The position numbers were made by a program, and so were the translations under genes. The notes beneath the pieces are model-generated. The model did no database searches. It had not been told where the DNA came from and saw nothing but the letters and a program-made list of their open reading frames with translations. Positions 24,844 to 32,380 of a stretch of DNA of 32,380 nucleotides are shown piece by piece. The stretch's first letter is position 1, and each line of letters opens with the position of its first letter. The stretch is from Microvirga sp. (GTDB lineage: Bacteria > Pseudomonadota > Alphaproteobacteria > Rhizobiales > Beijerinckiaceae): NCBI GenBank assembly GCA_029266525.1, contig JAQSWQ010000041.1, forward strand, positions 1 through 32,380, in the 5' to 3' direction.

Positions 24844-25818
24844 ATGTCCGAGCTCGTCGGGCTGTTCGACCTGCTTGCGCCCTTCTTCGGGCTGATCGGG
24901 CTCGGGTTCTTCTGCGCCAAGGTGGTGCGCCGCCCCGAAGGCGGGCTCGTCTGGATGCAGTTCTTCCTGATCTACGTCGCGCTGCCCTGCCTGTTCTATA
25001 AGCTGATCGCCGACAAGCCGCTGGAGCAGCTCGCGAACTGGCCATTCGTGATGGCCACGACGCTCTGCACCTATTGCGCCTTCGCGCTCTCCTTCGCGGT
25101 CGGCATGTGGCACGCGCGCTGGCACATGCCGCAAGGCGTGATGCAGGGCGTCGCCGGCTCCTACTCGAACATCGGCTATATGGGCCCGCCGCTCGTGCTC
25201 TCGGTGCTCGGATCGGCCGCGAGCGCGCCCGTCGTCCTGATCTTCGTCTTCGACAACCTGCTCCTGTTCTCGCTCGTGCCGTTCCTGATGGCAATCGCCG
25301 GGGCCGAGAAGCGGTCGCTTGCCGCGACCGGCCGCGACGTACTCTGGAAGGTCGCGACGCATCCGTTCAACCTCGCCACCCTCGTGGGGGTCGGCGCGGC
25401 CTATGCGAAGCTCGAGCTGCCGACCGCGCTCGACAAGATCGTGCAGTGGCTCTCGAACGCCGCGGCACCCTGCGCGCTCTTCCTGCTCGGGGTGACGGTC
25501 GCGCTGAGGCCGCTGCTCACCATGCCGCGCGAGGTCCCGGCGCTCGTCACGATCAAGCTCGTCCTGCACCCGCTCTTCGTGTGGATCCTGCTATCGGCGC
25601 TCGGGAACTTCGACCCGACCTGGACCTACGCGGCGATCGTGATGGCCGCGTTGCCGCCGGCCCTCAACATCTTCGTCATCGCGACGCAGTACAACATCGG
25701 CGTCGAGCGGGCCTCGGCCTGCGTCTTGGTCGGCACGCTTGCCTCCATGGTCACCCTCACGGCCTTCCTGTGGCTCATCAAGACCGGCAGGATGCAGGCC
25801 GATCTGTTTCCGGGGTGA
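24844..25818 (+). CDS. AEC (auxin efflux carrier) family transporter
   Basis: A 324-residue inner-membrane carrier with about ten helices in two halves, as in the AEC family, whose bacterial members include malonate and malate carriers. It starts LFDLLAPFFGLIGLGFFCAK, with FFLIYVALPCLFYKLIADKP as the second helix region. The Asn in GSYSNIGYMGPPL (helix 4/5) is the characteristic break, mirrored in the second half by MAALPPALNIFVIATQYN. The C-terminus SMVTLTAFLWLIK is the last helix. GGAG lies six bases before ATG 24844. The next gene starts three bases after its stop, so transporter and CaiB/BaiF enzyme are a two-gene operon. The substrate is unknown; an organic acid is plausible. Confidence 0.9.
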   Translation: MSELVGLFDLLAPFFGLIGLGFFCAKVVRRPEGGLVWMQFFLIYVALPCLFYKLIADKPLEQLANWPFVMATTLCTYCAFALSFAVGMWHARWHMPQGVMQGVAGSYSNIGYMGPPLVLSVLGSAASAPVVLIFVFDNLLLFSLVPFLMAIAGAEKRSLAATGRDVLWKVATHPFNLATLVGVGAAYAKLELPTALDKIVQWLSNAAAPCALFLLGVTVALRPLLTMPREVPALVTIKLVLHPLFVWILLSALGNFDPTWTYAAIVMAALPPALNIFVIATQYNIGVERASACVLVGTLASMVTLTAFLWLIKTGRMQADLFPG

Positions 25819-25821
25819 CCC

Positions 25822-26940
25822 ATGCCGCTCCCGCTCGAAGGCGTCACGATCCTCGACTTTACGACCCTGCTGCCCGGGCCGCTCGCGACCTTCATGCTGG
25901 CCGAGGCGGGCGCGGAGGTGATCAAGGTCGAACGCCCCGGCGGCGAGGACATGCGCGGCTTCCCGCCCCGGCTCGGCGCAGGCTCGGCCGCCTTCGCGGT
26001 GCTGAACGGCGGCAAGTCGAGCTTCGTCGCCGATCTCAAGACGGAGGAGGGCCGGGCCTCGCTGCGGCCGCTCATCGAGAAGGCCGACGTGATCGTCGAG
26101 CAGTTCCGGCCGGGCGTCATGGAGCGCCTCGGGCTCGGCTACGAGGCCGCGCGGGCGATCAACCCGCGCATCGTCTATTGCTCGATCTCGGGCTACGGGC
26201 AGGACGGCCCTCGCGCGCAGGAGGCGGGGCACGACATCAACTACCAGGCCCGCACCGGGCTGTTGTCGTTGTCGCCCGGAACCGTTGAGGCGCCGAACGT
26301 GCCCGCGGCGCTCGTCGCCGACATCGCCGGCGGCTCGTTCCCGGCGGTGATCAACATCCTCCTGGCGCTGCGCCAGCGCGACCTCACCGGCGAGGGCTGC
26401 CGCCTCGACATCGCCATGAGCGACGCGATGTTCACCTTCGCCTGGCTGGCGCTTGCCGAAGGCTTCGCGACCGGGCGCTTCCCGGGCGCGCACGAGAACC
26501 TGCTCGCCGGGGGCTCGCCGCGCTACGCGCTCTATGCCACCGCCGACGGCAAGTTCCTGGCGGTCGGCGCGCTCGAGGAGAAGTTCTGGCGCGCCTTCTG
26601 CCACGGCATCGACCTTCCGGACGCCCTCCGCGACGCCGCCGCCGATCCGGACGCCGCCCGCGCCGCCGTCGCCGGCATCGTCCGCGGCAGGGCCGCCGCG
26701 GAGTGGGCGGCGCTCCTCGAGCCGCTCGATTGCTGCGCGACGGTGCTGGCCTCGCTGGGCGAAGCCGTCGAGGACGCGCAGTTCCGCGGGCGCGGCCTCC
26801 TCGCGGCGCGCGCGGTCGACGCGTCGGGGGCGAGCCTGCCCGCCGCGGCGGTCCCGATCGCGCCAAATCTCCGCCGCCCGCTAGACGAGCCGCGTGCCGT
26901 GCCGGCGCTGGCGGGCCGGGACCGGCCGGCGAGCGTCTGA
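25822..26940 (+). CDS. CaiB/BaiF (family III CoA-transferase) protein, AMACR-like
   Basis: A 372-residue enzyme of the CaiB/BaiF superfamily, which includes CoA-transferases and alpha-methylacyl-CoA racemase (AMACR). The N-terminus LEGVTILDFTTLLPGPLAT and ADVIVEQFRPGVMERLGLGY are standard. The segment AGHDINYQARTG gives His137 and Asp138. Together with Asp167 in ALVADIAGG it matches the His/Asp acid-base pair of AMACR better than the single nucleophilic Asp of formyl-CoA transferase. A racemase of 2-methyl-branched acyl-CoA is therefore slightly favoured. It is co-transcribed with the AEC transporter. Full length, no defects. Confidence 0.88.
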   Translation: MPLPLEGVTILDFTTLLPGPLATFMLAEAGAEVIKVERPGGEDMRGFPPRLGAGSAAFAVLNGGKSSFVADLKTEEGRASLRPLIEKADVIVEQFRPGVMERLGLGYEAARAINPRIVYCSISGYGQDGPRAQEAGHDINYQARTGLLSLSPGTVEAPNVPAALVADIAGGSFPAVINILLALRQRDLTGEGCRLDIAMSDAMFTFAWLALAEGFATGRFPGAHENLLAGGSPRYALYATADGKFLAVGALEEKFWRAFCHGIDLPDALRDAAADPDAARAAVAGIVRGRAAAEWAALLEPLDCCATVLASLGEAVEDAQFRGRGLLAARAVDASGASLPAAAVPIAPNLRRPLDEPRAVPALAGRDRPASV

Positions 26941-27002
26941 ACGGGCGCTGAACCTGCGTTGATCCGCGGAAGTTTTTCTTTCCGTACAGCAGCTTAGCGT
27001 TT

Positions 27003-27027
27003 GGAACGGCGATCCCGAGCGGGCGTT
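27003..27027 (+). promoter_or_regulatory. Match to sigma-EcfG (general stress) promoter
   Basis: GGAAC (27003-27007), a 16-base spacer, then CGTT (27024-27027) equals the alphaproteobacterial EcfG consensus GGAAC-N16/17-CGTT. It lies 38 bases before the DUF1236 ATG on the same strand, leaving a leader of about 30 bases with a strong GGAGGAGG ribosome site. This suggests control by the PhyR-NepR-EcfG general stress cascade, which is not itself in the window. Confidence 0.7.
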
Positions 27028-27065
27028 GTGCGGCCGGGGCGTGAAGAGCTCCTGGAGGAGGAAGC

Positions 27066-27419
27066 ATGAAACGCTTGCTGATTGCCGTCGCGTTCGGCGC
27101 GCTCGCCGCGCTTCCGGCGTCCGCGCAGACCTCGACCACCGTCACCGCCACCACAGGCCCGGCGGCGACGGGCTCGATCACCATCGCACCCGAGAAGCGC
27201 ACCGTGATCAAGCAGCGCTTCACCGGCGCGCCCGTGACCACCGTGAAGGAGAAGGTGACGGTCGGCGCCACGGTCCCGGCCGATGTCGAGCTGATGGCGG
27301 TGCCGGAGACCGTCGTGACCGAGATCCCGACCGTGAAGAGCTACCGCTATTTCCGCTACAACGACGATGTCGTGCTCGTCGACCCGTCGAGCCGCCGCGT
27401 GGTCCAGATCATCGACTGA
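27066..27419 (+). CDS. DUF1236 domain protein, exported
   Basis: A 117-residue exported protein of unknown function. MKRLLIAVAFGALAALPASA is a clear Sec signal peptide. The mature part begins with a Thr/Ala-rich linker and carries the DUF1236-like pattern ITIAPEKRTVIKQRFTGAPV, then VTVGATVPADVELMAVPET and RYNDDVVLVDPSSRRVVQII. Such proteins are abundant in Hyphomicrobiales and often occur in several copies. The ribosome site GGAGGAGG is excellent. A perfect EcfG-type promoter lies just upstream, so a role in the envelope stress response is a reasonable inference. A GC-rich terminator follows. Confidence 0.9.
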   Translation: MKRLLIAVAFGALAALPASAQTSTTVTATTGPAATGSITIAPEKRTVIKQRFTGAPVTTVKEKVTVGATVPADVELMAVPETVVTEIPTVKSYRYFRYNDDVVLVDPSSRRVVQIID

Positions 27420-27441
27420 GACGTTCCCTGCGTCGCAGGCG

Positions 27442-27474
27442 AGCCCCGCTCCGGCCTCCCGGGGCGGGGCTTTC
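27442..27474 (+). terminator. Terminator between DUF1236 gene and the convergent monooxygenase
   Basis: AGCCCCGC (27442-27449) and GCGGGGCT (27464-27471) form an eight-pair stem with inner pairing around TCCGGCCTCCCGG, followed by TTTCTC. It ends at the stop codon of the leftward monooxygenase gene and may serve both transcripts. Confidence 0.8.
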
Positions 27475-28695
27475 TCATGCCGGCCGCGGACGCATCAGCC
27501 GTGGCGCCCCGATCGAGGGCAGCACGCCCTCGCGCATCAGCGTGCGCCGCAGCGGCCCGATCTCGGATATGGCGATGAGTCCGAGGCCGCGCAGGAAATC
27601 CGCCGGGAGGAAGGCGGCGAGCAGCGTGCGGTTGAGGCCGTCGACGGCGGCGGTCCGCAGCCGCACGTCGAGGTCGCGGCTGCGCTGGTAGCGCCCGAGC
27701 GCCGCCGGGCCGCCGATGTCGGCGCCTTCCGCGCGCGCGTCCACCACCGCGTCGCGCAAGGCCGCCGCGTCGCGGAAGCCGAGGTTCAAGCCCTGGGCCC
27801 CGATCGGCGGAAACACATGCGCCGCCTCGCCGATCAGCGCGAGGCGCTCGGCCGTATAGCGCTCGACGGAGAGCCCGCTCATCGCCACCAACCCGCGCGG
27901 GCCCTCGACCCGCATCTTGCCGAGAATCGACTGCGCTTGCCGCTCGACCGCAGCCCCGAGAGCGTCGTCGTCGAGCCCGACCAGGCGCTCGGCGTGCGCG
28001 CGGCTCGTCACCCAGACGAGGCTCGAGCGACGACCGGGGAGGGGGACGAGCGTGAACGGCCCGAAGCGGGTGTGGAACTCGGTCGAGGCGTCGCGGTGGT
28101 CCCGCTCATGGGCGAGGATCGTGGTGAGCGCCGACTGGGGATAGCTCCAGCTGCGCGTTGTGATGTCGCGCGCCTCGCGCAGCCGCGAGTTCCGGCCGTC
28201 GGCGGCCACGACAAGGCGGGCCGAAACGATTGAACCGTCCTCTAAGCCGATGTTCGCAACCTCTTGCAGGAACGATGAATCCACTGCGCCAGGATCGCGA
28301 AGCGTAAGCTGCGAGCTGGCGCGCGCTGCTTCGATCAGCGTCCGCACCAGCTCGACGTTCTCGACGTTCCATCCGAACGCCTCGAGCCCGATCTCGGTCG
28401 CCCGGAAGCCTGCCGGCGGCGGGCGGAAGAGGCTGCGCGAGTCGTCGATGATCCGCATCGTGGCGAGCGGGGCGGCGCGTTCCCGCAGCCCCTCCCAGAC
28501 GCCGAGCGCCTCGAGGAAGCGCACGGAGCCGTCGAGTAGCGCGATCGTGCGGCCGTCCGCGCGCGCGTCGAACCGCCCGACCAGGCAGGTCTCGAAACCC
28601 TCCCGGGCAAGCGCGAGCGCCGCGGCGAGGCCGGCCGCGCCTGCCCCGACCACGGCGGCATCGAAGATCGGACCTGGGCCGGCCGGGAGGGCCAT
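27475..28695 (-). CDS. UbiH/VisC-type FAD-dependent monooxygenase
   Basis: A 406-residue flavoprotein hydroxylase of the UbiH/UbiF/UbiI group, likely acting in ubiquinone ring hydroxylation. Visible are the FAD Rossmann motif AVVGAGAAGLAAALALA (14-30), then RTIALLDGS, VVAADGRNSRLRE (the DG motif), and the second FAD site ALIGEAAHVFPPIGAQGLNLGFRDA. In that site the usual GD(A/S)AH aspartate is Glu (GEAAH). Its ATG lies two bases after the stop of the SulP gene, so translation is coupled. The assignment to a particular ubiquinone step cannot be made. The C-terminal LMRPRPA is non-conserved. Confidence 0.85.
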   Translation of the reverse strand: MALPAGPGPIFDAAVVGAGAAGLAAALALAREGFETCLVGRFDARADGRTIALLDGSVRFLEALGVWEGLRERAAPLATMRIIDDSRSLFRPPPAGFRATEIGLEAFGWNVENVELVRTLIEAARASSQLTLRDPGAVDSSFLQEVANIGLEDGSIVSARLVVAADGRNSRLREARDITTRSWSYPQSALTTILAHERDHRDASTEFHTRFGPFTLVPLPGRRSSLVWVTSRAHAERLVGLDDDALGAAVERQAQSILGKMRVEGPRGLVAMSGLSVERYTAERLALIGEAAHVFPPIGAQGLNLGFRDAAALRDAVVDARAEGADIGGPAALGRYQRSRDLDVRLRTAAVDGLNRTLLAAFLPADFLRGLGLIAISEIGPLRRTLMREGVLPSIGAPRLMRPRPA

Positions 28696-28697
28696 GA

Positions 28698-30410
28698 CTA
28701 TCTCGCAAGCTCGGGATGCAGCGCGGCCATCTGCGCATCGGCGATGCTCGGCGCAAAGCGGGCGAGCGGGCGGCGCAGCCCTTGGCGCAGGAGCACGCGG
28801 CGGACGGGCCGCGTCGCGCCCGTCACATAAACCTGGACACCATGCCGGTGCGCCCGCTCGGCGAAGACCTTGAGCGAAGCCGCGGCGGTGGAATCGGCCA
28901 AGGGCACGGCGGAAAGATCGAGGATCACGGTGTTCGGGAACTGGCCGATGCGCTCGAGCACCACGGCGATGGTGCTCGCCGCGCCGAAGAACAGCGGCCC
29001 CGCGAAGCGGTAGATCATGACGTTCCGATCGGCGCCCTCGGCGGCGCGGTAGGCGGGGCGGTCACCGGCGCTGTCGGCCTCGTCCTCTTCGACGAGGGTG
29101 GCGCCCGCCTCGATCGCGACAAGCTCCGCCATGCGATGCATGAACAGGAAGCTTCCGAGCACGACCCCAGCCACGATGCCCTCGGTGAGGTCCCGGAAGA
29201 CCGTCAGCAGGAAGGTGGTGAGGAGAACGAGCGCCTCGCTGCGCGAGCGCTTGAGGATCGCCACGAACTCGTGCCGTTCGGCCATGTTCCAGGCCACCAC
29301 GGCGAGGATGCCGGAGAGCGCCGCGAGCGGAATGTAGGAGGCGAGCGGCGCCGCGAAGAGCATGAAGAGCAAGAGGAAAAGCGAGTGCAGGATGCCGGCC
29401 ACCGGTCCGACCGCGCCGGCGCGGACGTTCGTGGCGGTGCGCGCGATGGTGCCGGTCGCGCACAAGCCTCCGAACAGCGCCGCGCCGATGTTCGCCGCGC
29501 CCTGCGCGACGAGCTCGCAGTTCGAGCGGTGCCGGCGCCCGGTCATGGCGTCCGCCACGACCGCCGAGAGCAGGGATTCGATGCCGCCGAGGAGCGCGAT
29601 CGCGAGCCCGGCCGGGAGCACCTCGACGACCTTCTCGATGCTCATCGGCGGCAAGGCCGGCGCGGGCAGGGCGCTCGGCACCCCGCCGAAGCGGGTTCCG
29701 ATGGTCTCGACCGGCAGGCCGAAAGCCCAGCCGGCCAGGGCGGCCAGCACGATCGCGATCAGGAATCCCGGCCAGGTCGGGCGATAGCGGCGCAGCACGA
29801 GGATGATCGCGATGCTTCCCGCCGCGATCGCGACCGCGGCCGGGTTCCAGCTGCCGGCGGCCGCCCAGAGCGCTTCCAGCTTCGGCACGAAGGCGCCGGG
29901 CTCCTTGCCGGCCAGCGTCAGGCCAAAGAGCTCGCGCAGCTGGCTCGCCAGGATGATGGCCGCGATGCCGGCCGTGAAGCCGACGATCACCGGGTGCGGG
30001 ATGTACTTGATGTAGGTGCCGAGCCTCAGGAAGCCGAGCAGCAGCAGCGCGACCCCGGCGATCATCGTCGCGAGCAGGAAGCCGTCATAGCCGTGGCGCT
30101 CGATGGTTGCGGCGACGAGCACGATGAAGGCGCCGGCCGGCCCGCCGATCTGGAACCGGCTGCCGCCGAGCGCCGAGATCAGGAACCCGCCGACGATCGC
30201 GGTGTAGAGCCCGCGCTCGGGCGCCGCGCCCGAAGCGATGGCGATGGCCATGGACAAGGGCAGGGCGACGATCGCGACCGTGAGCCCGGCCATGGCGTCG
30301 GCCTGGAGCTTGCGAAGGTCGTAGCCCTCGCGAAAGACGGTCGCGAGCTTCGGGGTGAAGAGCTCGCGGAAACTCGGCTCGGGCGCCGCGAGACGCGTGG
30401 GGGAGATCAT
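28698..30410 (-). CDS. SulP family inorganic anion transporter with STAS domain
   Basis: A 570-residue inner-membrane transporter of the SulP (SLC26) family, moving sulfate, bicarbonate or similar anions or dicarboxylates. The N-terminus DAMAGLTVAIVALPLSMAIA is the first helix region. Then come the typical GLYTAIVGGFLISALGGSRF and GPAGAFIVLVA (the SulP Gly/Pro-rich loop) and about a dozen helices. The cytoplasmic STAS domain (about 455-560) contains IYRFAGPLFFGAAS and TVILDLSAVPLADSTAAASL. Start ATG 30410 fits the family. No carbonic anhydrase domain is fused. It is the upstream gene of the monooxygenase at 27475. Confidence 0.93.
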   Translation of the reverse strand: MISPTRLAAPEPSFRELFTPKLATVFREGYDLRKLQADAMAGLTVAIVALPLSMAIAIASGAAPERGLYTAIVGGFLISALGGSRFQIGGPAGAFIVLVAATIERHGYDGFLLATMIAGVALLLLGFLRLGTYIKYIPHPVIVGFTAGIAAIILASQLRELFGLTLAGKEPGAFVPKLEALWAAAGSWNPAAVAIAAGSIAIILVLRRYRPTWPGFLIAIVLAALAGWAFGLPVETIGTRFGGVPSALPAPALPPMSIEKVVEVLPAGLAIALLGGIESLLSAVVADAMTGRRHRSNCELVAQGAANIGAALFGGLCATGTIARTATNVRAGAVGPVAGILHSLFLLLFMLFAAPLASYIPLAALSGILAVVAWNMAERHEFVAILKRSRSEALVLLTTFLLTVFRDLTEGIVAGVVLGSFLFMHRMAELVAIEAGATLVEEDEADSAGDRPAYRAAEGADRNVMIYRFAGPLFFGAASTIAVVLERIGQFPNTVILDLSAVPLADSTAAASLKVFAERAHRHGVQVYVTGATRPVRRVLLRQGLRRPLARFAPSIADAQMAALHPELAR

Positions 30411-30453
30411 TCCAACTCGGAAGCGGGCGGGCTAGGAGGCGGGCCTATCATCC

Positions 30454-30563
30454 GCGGAACTGGGTTCCGTTGCGTTCCGCAGCATTCCAGAAACAGCAGT
30501 CCGCACAATTACTTAGCCTCGTCTCTTGTTCCTTGACGTTCCGCCAAGTTCCGCTAACATCCG
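30454..30563. repeat. Phased GTTCCG decamer array upstream of the integrase
   Basis: GTTCCG occurs at 30464, 30474, 30538 and 30548, and GTTCC at 30528. Degenerate units ATTCC at 30484 and CATCCG at 30558 keep the same 10-base phase, giving two clusters with helical spacing. An inverted copy GCGGAAC (30454-30460) begins the array, forming a perfect 7-base inverted pair with 30474-30480. The array fills most of the 173-base gap between SulP and the integrase. Arm-type recombinase sites or a repressor operator are the leading ideas. Confidence 0.7.
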
Positions 30564-30583
30564 GCTTTCGGTTGTAGGCTGGA

Positions 30584-31847
30584 ATGTTGGCTCGTGAGGC
30601 GGCGGACAAAATCATGCGGAGTATAAAACCTCTCTCAGCGGTTGCCGTCTCGAAGCTCAGCAAGCCGGGACGCTACGCCGTTGGCGATGGCGCATATCTT
30701 CAAGTCGCGGCCGGGGGCACGAAAGCCTGGATATTCCGCTACCAGTTCGACGGCAAGGCGCGACACATGGGGCTCGGCCCCTTCGATCTCGTGACGCTCG
30801 CCGAAGCCCGTGAGAAGGCCAGGAACGCCCGTAGAGCGCTTCTCAACGGCACCGACCCTCTGACAGCTAAACGCGAGCAGCGGGCGCTGGCGAGGCTGCA
30901 AACGGCCAAGGGCATGGCCTTCCGATCCTGTGCCGAGCGCATGATCGCCTCGCATGAGGCCGCCTGGAAGAACGAGAAGCACCGGGCGCAGTGGCGCTCG
31001 ACGCTTGAGACCTACGTCTATCCGATCTTCGGCGAGTTAGCGGTCGCGGCCGTGGACACGGGGCTCGTGCTCAAAGCACTTGAGCCGATCTGGGCCGCAA
31101 AGCCGGAGACCGCAAGCCGCGTTCGCGGGCGGATCGAGTCCGTTCTCGACTGGGCGAAGGCCCGCGGCTACCGCGATGGTGAAAACCCGGCCCGTTGGCG
31201 AGGCCACCTCGACAAGCTGCTTCCTAGCCGTCGCAAGGTGCGCGCAGTCCAAAATCTCGCCGCTATGCCGTACACCGACTTGCCGGCGCTCATGCGCGAT
31301 TTACGCGGACGAAACAACGTAAGCGCACGGGGGCTTGAGTACGCCATCTTGACCGCTGCACGTACCGGCGAAGTGCTCGGCGCAAAGTGGAACGAAATTG
31401 ACTTGAAGGCTCGGTTTGGACGGTGCCCGCCGCTCGGATGAAGGCTGGCAAACAGCATCGCATCCCGTTGTCCGCTCGCGCGATCGAGTTGCTGCAATCG
31501 CTGCCGCGAGAGAGCGAGTTCGTGTTCATGGGCAGCAAGGCCGGCAAGCCGCTGGCCGAGAAGGCCTTGCGGCGGGTTTTGCAGAGCATCCGGCCGGACT
31601 CCGCTTACGTGCCGCACGGGTTTCGCTCAAGCTTCCGCGACTGGTGGCCGAACGGACGGCCTATCCGTCCGAGGTGGTCGAGATGGCGCTGGCGCACGCG
31701 ATCGAGTCGAAGGTCGAGGCTGCCTACCGGCGCGGCGATTTAGTCGAGAAGCGGCGGCGCTTGATGGAGGATTGGGCCGCGTTCTGCGCCTCGCCAGTTC
31801 ACGACGGCGAGGTGGTGGTGCCAATACGGGGGGCTGGCCGTGGCTGA
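30584..31847 (+). pseudogene. Tyrosine-type site-specific integrase, two frameshifts
   Basis: A P4-like integrase split over three frames. It has an N-terminal DUF4102 arm-binding domain (LSAVAVSKLSKPGRYAVGDG, then AYLQVAAGGTKAWIFRYQFD), a core-binding SAM-like domain (WKNEKHRAQWRSTLETYVYP), and the catalytic domain beginning TAARTGEVLGAKWNEIDLKAR. The frame then slips by one missing base at about 31412-31417 and resumes WTVPAARMKAGKQHRIPLSA. After HGFRSSFRDW a second missing base near 31642-31646 (in TGGGTGG-like context) moves it to VAERTAYPSEVVEMALAHAI and AAYRRGD. When joined, the Arg, His-x-x-Arg and Tyr residues are all present. It starts at ATG 30584, or ATG 30614. It probably marks the left end of an element extending right. 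Either a decayed gene or sequence error. Confidence 0.85.
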
Positions 31848-32380
31848 CCGCAAAACCCCCGATAAGTTTGCTCACGGCCTCGCCCTGCTCGCGGAGCGCT
31901 GTGCCGAATGGCAGCGGCAGGTTACTGAGCAGGAGCTGCCGCGCCTAGATGAATCGCGCGAGTATATCTATGGGACGCTCCGGTGTACCGCCCTTGGTTA
32001 CGCTTGGTGCGAGGCCTCCGAGACTGCACAGGGCCAAGTAATCCAAAGTCTCTCGATGGCCGCCTCCCTGTTGCACGGGATAGAAGAATTTCAGACGCAG
32101 GCCTGCACTACGCAAGGCGGGCGAGTGGCTAAGCGACTATTGGAAAGGCCTCAAATATACGCCACAGATGGAACCAACCCAGGGACGGACACGCCGACAG
32201 CCGCCCGATTCCTCGCCTCAGAAGCGGCTAAAACAATTTGGCGCTGCGATTTACGCGTATTTGGTAGAGAAAGGTATTCCGCCGAATAGAGCAGCAAAGG
32301 GTGTCGCGGCTGTGCTGGGGCAATCTATAATGCCGCTGGTCGAAGGCAATAGAGTGCTAACCGCGAACACAATCATCAAT
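31840..32380 (+). pseudogene. Unknown protein, one frameshift, runs off the right edge
   Basis: Starting at GTG 31840, overlapping the integrase stop by eight bases, the frame reads MADRKTPDKFAHGLALLAER, QGQVIQSLSMAASLLHGIEE and on to F at about residue 84. The nominal frame then continues to a stop at 32289. A second frame offset by one, open from about 32084 to the window end, is clearly protein-like: RRRPALRKAGEWLSDYWKGL, KYTPQMEPTQGR, LKQFGAAIYAYLVEKGIPP, AVLGQSIMPLVEG. The two join if one T of TTT at 32089-32091 is an insertion. The protein is then at least 180 residues. I do not recognise it; it may be cargo of the integrated element. Confidence 0.65.

Noticed and set aside
30411-30583. 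A tRNA gene as integrase target next to the integrase
   Set aside because: No cloverleaf-like sequence or conserved T-loop is visible here; nor did I see any tRNA, rRNA or CRISPR array elsewhere in the window.

Overview
The window looks like part of a chromosome from a GC-rich alphaproteobacterium of the Hyphomicrobiales (Rhizobiales). The wider Bosea / Bradyrhizobium / Methylobacterium / Microvirga neighbourhood is likely; the genus cannot be fixed by eye. Reasons: a DUF6894 protein, a DUF1236 protein behind a match to the alphaproteobacterial general-stress (EcfG) promoter, an IalB-family protein, HspQ, the neighbourhood glmU-glmS-DUF502-recG-sdhE-mfd, and intergenic palindromic repeats of the kind scattered through these genomes.

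Layout. Positions 1-2000 are accessory: a TIR-domain NTPase broken just after its P-loop, a winged-helix-like remnant, a DUF6894 gene and a Crp/Fnr regulator whose 5' end runs through two long poly-G tracts. From about 2250 to 30410 the genes are dense and apparently intact. In order they are: a short-chain dehydrogenase; the opgG-opgH glucan operon with a trailing gene; glmU and glmS; DUF454 and DUF502 membrane proteins; recG; a higBA toxin-antitoxin pair wedged between recG and sdhE; sdhE and mfd; a degenerate adenylate-forming protein paired with a receiver-like protein lacking its phospho-acceptor; an IalB protein; hspQ; a CoA-ester lyase; an overlapping HEPN gene pair; an AEC transporter with a CaiB/BaiF enzyme; a DUF1236 protein; a UbiH-like monooxygenase; and a SulP transporter. 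From about 30450 to the right edge the sequence is again accessory: an array of 10-bp-phased GTTCCG repeats, a tyrosine integrase with two frameshifts, and an unknown gene with one frameshift that runs off the window.

Functional groups. OpgG/OpgH make periplasmic (osmoregulated) glucans. GlmS and GlmU supply UDP-GlcNAc for peptidoglycan and lipid A. RecG and Mfd handle replication and transcription conflicts with DNA damage. The AEC transporter, CaiB/BaiF enzyme and CoA-ester lyase may share an organic-acid/CoA-ester theme. The parts most likely to hold undescribed biology are the HEPN gene with its overlapping small partner, the adenylate-forming/pseudo-receiver pair, the phased repeats before the integrase, and the unknown gene at the right edge.

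Caveat: at least five single-base indels are inferred from frame logic. All lie in the accessory ends, while the long core genes are uninterrupted. They may reflect decay of mobile DNA or uneven sequence quality, and raw reads would be needed to tell. Family assignments are from recognised motifs, not from searches.
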